DNA of 12,674 nt, from positions 1-12,674 of the forward strand of contig DATJWY010000121.1 in assembly GCA_035500775.1 (NCBI GenBank), given 5' to 3'. The notes below the pieces were generated by a model, which worked only from the letters and a program-made list of their open reading frames with translations, had not been told where the DNA came from and ran no database searches. Positions 11,515 through 12,674 of the stretch are shown piece after piece. Origin of the DNA: DATJWY01 sp035500775 (GTDB lineage: Bacteria; Pseudomonadota; Alphaproteobacteria; Acetobacterales; Acetobacteraceae). The position numbers and the translations under genes were made by a program. Numbering within the stretch: the first letter of the stretch is position 1; the number at the start of each line of letters is the position of its first letter.

Positions 11515-12674
11515 GTGCTGACATCACCCGGGCTTACAAACGAAGACGCCGCCGATCCGGATGCCGCCGCGCGCCGCGCGCTGCGCCGGCACCGGACGCT
11601 GGCCACCGGCCTGTTGCTGGTGATGGCGGGGCTGACCCTCGGCAGCTACGCGCTGCCGCCCGGCACGCTCACCGACCTGTTGCAAGCAAGCGCCAAGGCC
11701 GGCTTCGTCGGCGGCATCGCGGACTGGTTCGCGGTGGTCGCGCTGTTCCGCCATCCGCTCGGCCTGCCCATCCCGCACACGGCGATCCTGCCGAACCAGA
11801 AGGCCCGGCTCGGACAGGCGCTCGGCCGCTTTGTCGGCCAGCACGTCATCACGCCGGAGCAGGTTTCCGCCGCCGTCAGCCGGCTGGACCTGCCGGCTTA
11901 TGCCAACCGGATTCTCTCCGAGCGGCAGACGGTGGAGATGATGGCGCGCACGCTGGCGACGCTGGTGCCCCGGCTGCTCGCCGCGATGGAGGATGGCCGC
12001 GCCCGCCGCATCCTCGCGCGGCTGCTGCCGCGACTGGTGGGCGGCCCCGGCGCCGGGCGGATCATCGCCAGCGGGCTGCGTGGTCTCGTGGCCGGTGGAC
12101 GGCATCAGGAGGTGCTGACCTTCATCCTGACGCAGCTCAAGACCACGCTCGCGGTCAAGGAGGAGCAGCTCCGCCTCCTGATCGAGGAGCGTGTGCGTGA
12201 ACAGGGCGGCCGGCTGATCGGCTGGGCGCTCGGCGCCTCCATCGCCAGCCGCGTTCTGCACTCGGTCAACGTTGAACTGGACCAGCTGGGCCAGGAAGGA
12301 TCGGAAACCGGCTCCGATCTCCGCGCCGCCTTCGACGAATGGATCCGCCGCGAAATCACCCGCATGGAGGAAGAGCCGGAGCGCGCCGCCGAGATCGGCC
12401 GCGCCATCCGCAGCGTGGTCACGCATGAGACGGTGCAGACCTGGCTCGCCGATGTCTGGGTCCGGCTGCGACTGGCGGTCGAGGCGGACGCGGCCCGGCC
12501 GGACGGCCACACCATGGCCTTCCTGGAAGGGGTGAGCGCCAATCTCGGCACGATGATCGCCGGCGATGACGCCGCCCGCGCGCGCCTCGAGGCCGCGATC
12601 GAAACCCTGATCGCCCGCGCCCTGCCCGCGCTGCGCACGCAACTCGCCACGTTCATCGCCAACGTCGTCACCAG
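11515..12674 (+). CDS. DUF445 family membrane protein (partial, C-terminus beyond window)
   Basis: The frame is open from upstream to the window edge; about 386 residues are visible and family members usually have about 400-430. A polar N-terminus leads to a membrane segment (LATGLLLVMAGLTLGSYAL). The DUF445 hallmark follows: GFVGGIADWFAVVALFRHPLGLPIPHTAILP and then FVGQHVITPEQV. A long helical region comes next, with HSVNVELDQLGQEG and repeated acidic/Arg heptads. The function of DUF445 proteins is unknown; they are inner-membrane-anchored. The start is uncertain: GTG at 11515 gives the best family-like N-terminus, but it lacks a good ribosome site. The alternative in-frame ATG at 11623 would cut into the membrane segment. 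The C-terminal membrane segment expected in the family is not seen because the window ends. Confidence 0.88.
   Translation, partial: MLTSPGLTNEDAADPDAAARRALRRHRTLATGLLLVMAGLTLGSYALPPGTLTDLLQASAKAGFVGGIADWFAVVALFRHPLGLPIPHTAILPNQKARLGQALGRFVGQHVITPEQVSAAVSRLDLPAYANRILSERQTVEMMARTLATLVPRLLAAMEDGRARRILARLLPRLVGGPGAGRIIASGLRGLVAGGRHQEVLTFILTQLKTTLAVKEEQLRLLIEERVREQGGRLIGWALGASIASRVLHSVNVELDQLGQEGSETGSDLRAAFDEWIRREITRMEEEPERAAEIGRAIRSVVTHETVQTWLADVWVRLRLAVEADAARPDGHTMAFLEGVSANLGTMIAGDDAARARLEAAIETLIARALPALRTQLATFIANVVT

Noticed and set aside
11524..12642. Minus-strand open frame opposite the DUF445 gene
   Set aside because: The plus-strand frame carries the DUF445 hallmark ADWFAVVALFRHPLG; the reverse frame is low-complexity Arg/Gln/Gly-rich.

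Overview
The window looks like chromosomal DNA of a GC-rich alphaproteobacterium, most likely of the Acetobacteraceae or a close Rhodospirillales relative. This is an inference from the strong third-position GC bias, the phasin-clpS-clpA order next to a D,D-carboxypeptidase, the map-radC pair, the stand-alone purS, and the G/C-block double-hairpin repeats between genes. All the genes look like core housekeeping or conserved accessory genes. I see no phage, insertion sequence, CRISPR array, rRNA or tRNA.

Layout. Positions 1-2539 run on the minus strand: a phasin gene, then clpS, then clpA, which is cut by the window edge. ClpS is the N-degron adaptor of the ClpAP protease, so the adaptor sits just upstream of its unfoldase. 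Divergent from the phasin, on the plus strand, is an exported D-alanyl-D-alanine carboxypeptidase (2872-4035). Three back-to-back hairpins follow it, then map (methionine aminopeptidase) and radC (JAMM/MPN+ protein). A TerC-family membrane protein on the minus strand (6298-6909) converges on radC and diverges from purB (7144-8499). Next come a small exported His/Trp/Arg-rich protein of unknown function (8704-8997) and an NRDE/TANGO2-type protein with a probable GTG start. The tightly coupled set purC-purS-Rap1a-like exported protein (9904-11251) follows, with ATGA overlaps. The window ends inside a DUF445 membrane protein gene (11515 onward).

Functional themes. Purine synthesis is represented by purB, purC and purS, but purQ is not where it is often found, next to purS; an exported four-cysteine protein occupies that place. 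Protein quality control and maturation are represented by ClpS/ClpA and methionine aminopeptidase. The phasin implies polyhydroxyalkanoate storage.

The most interesting non-coding signals are two TGC-N3-GCA palindromes upstream of the phasin, which resemble reported PhaR operators, and a dispersed double-hairpin repeat. The repeat has copies at 6208-6261, 8500-8611 and 11288-11382, plus a possible remnant in the map leader. I do not see a clearly new multi-gene system; the window is mostly ordinary.
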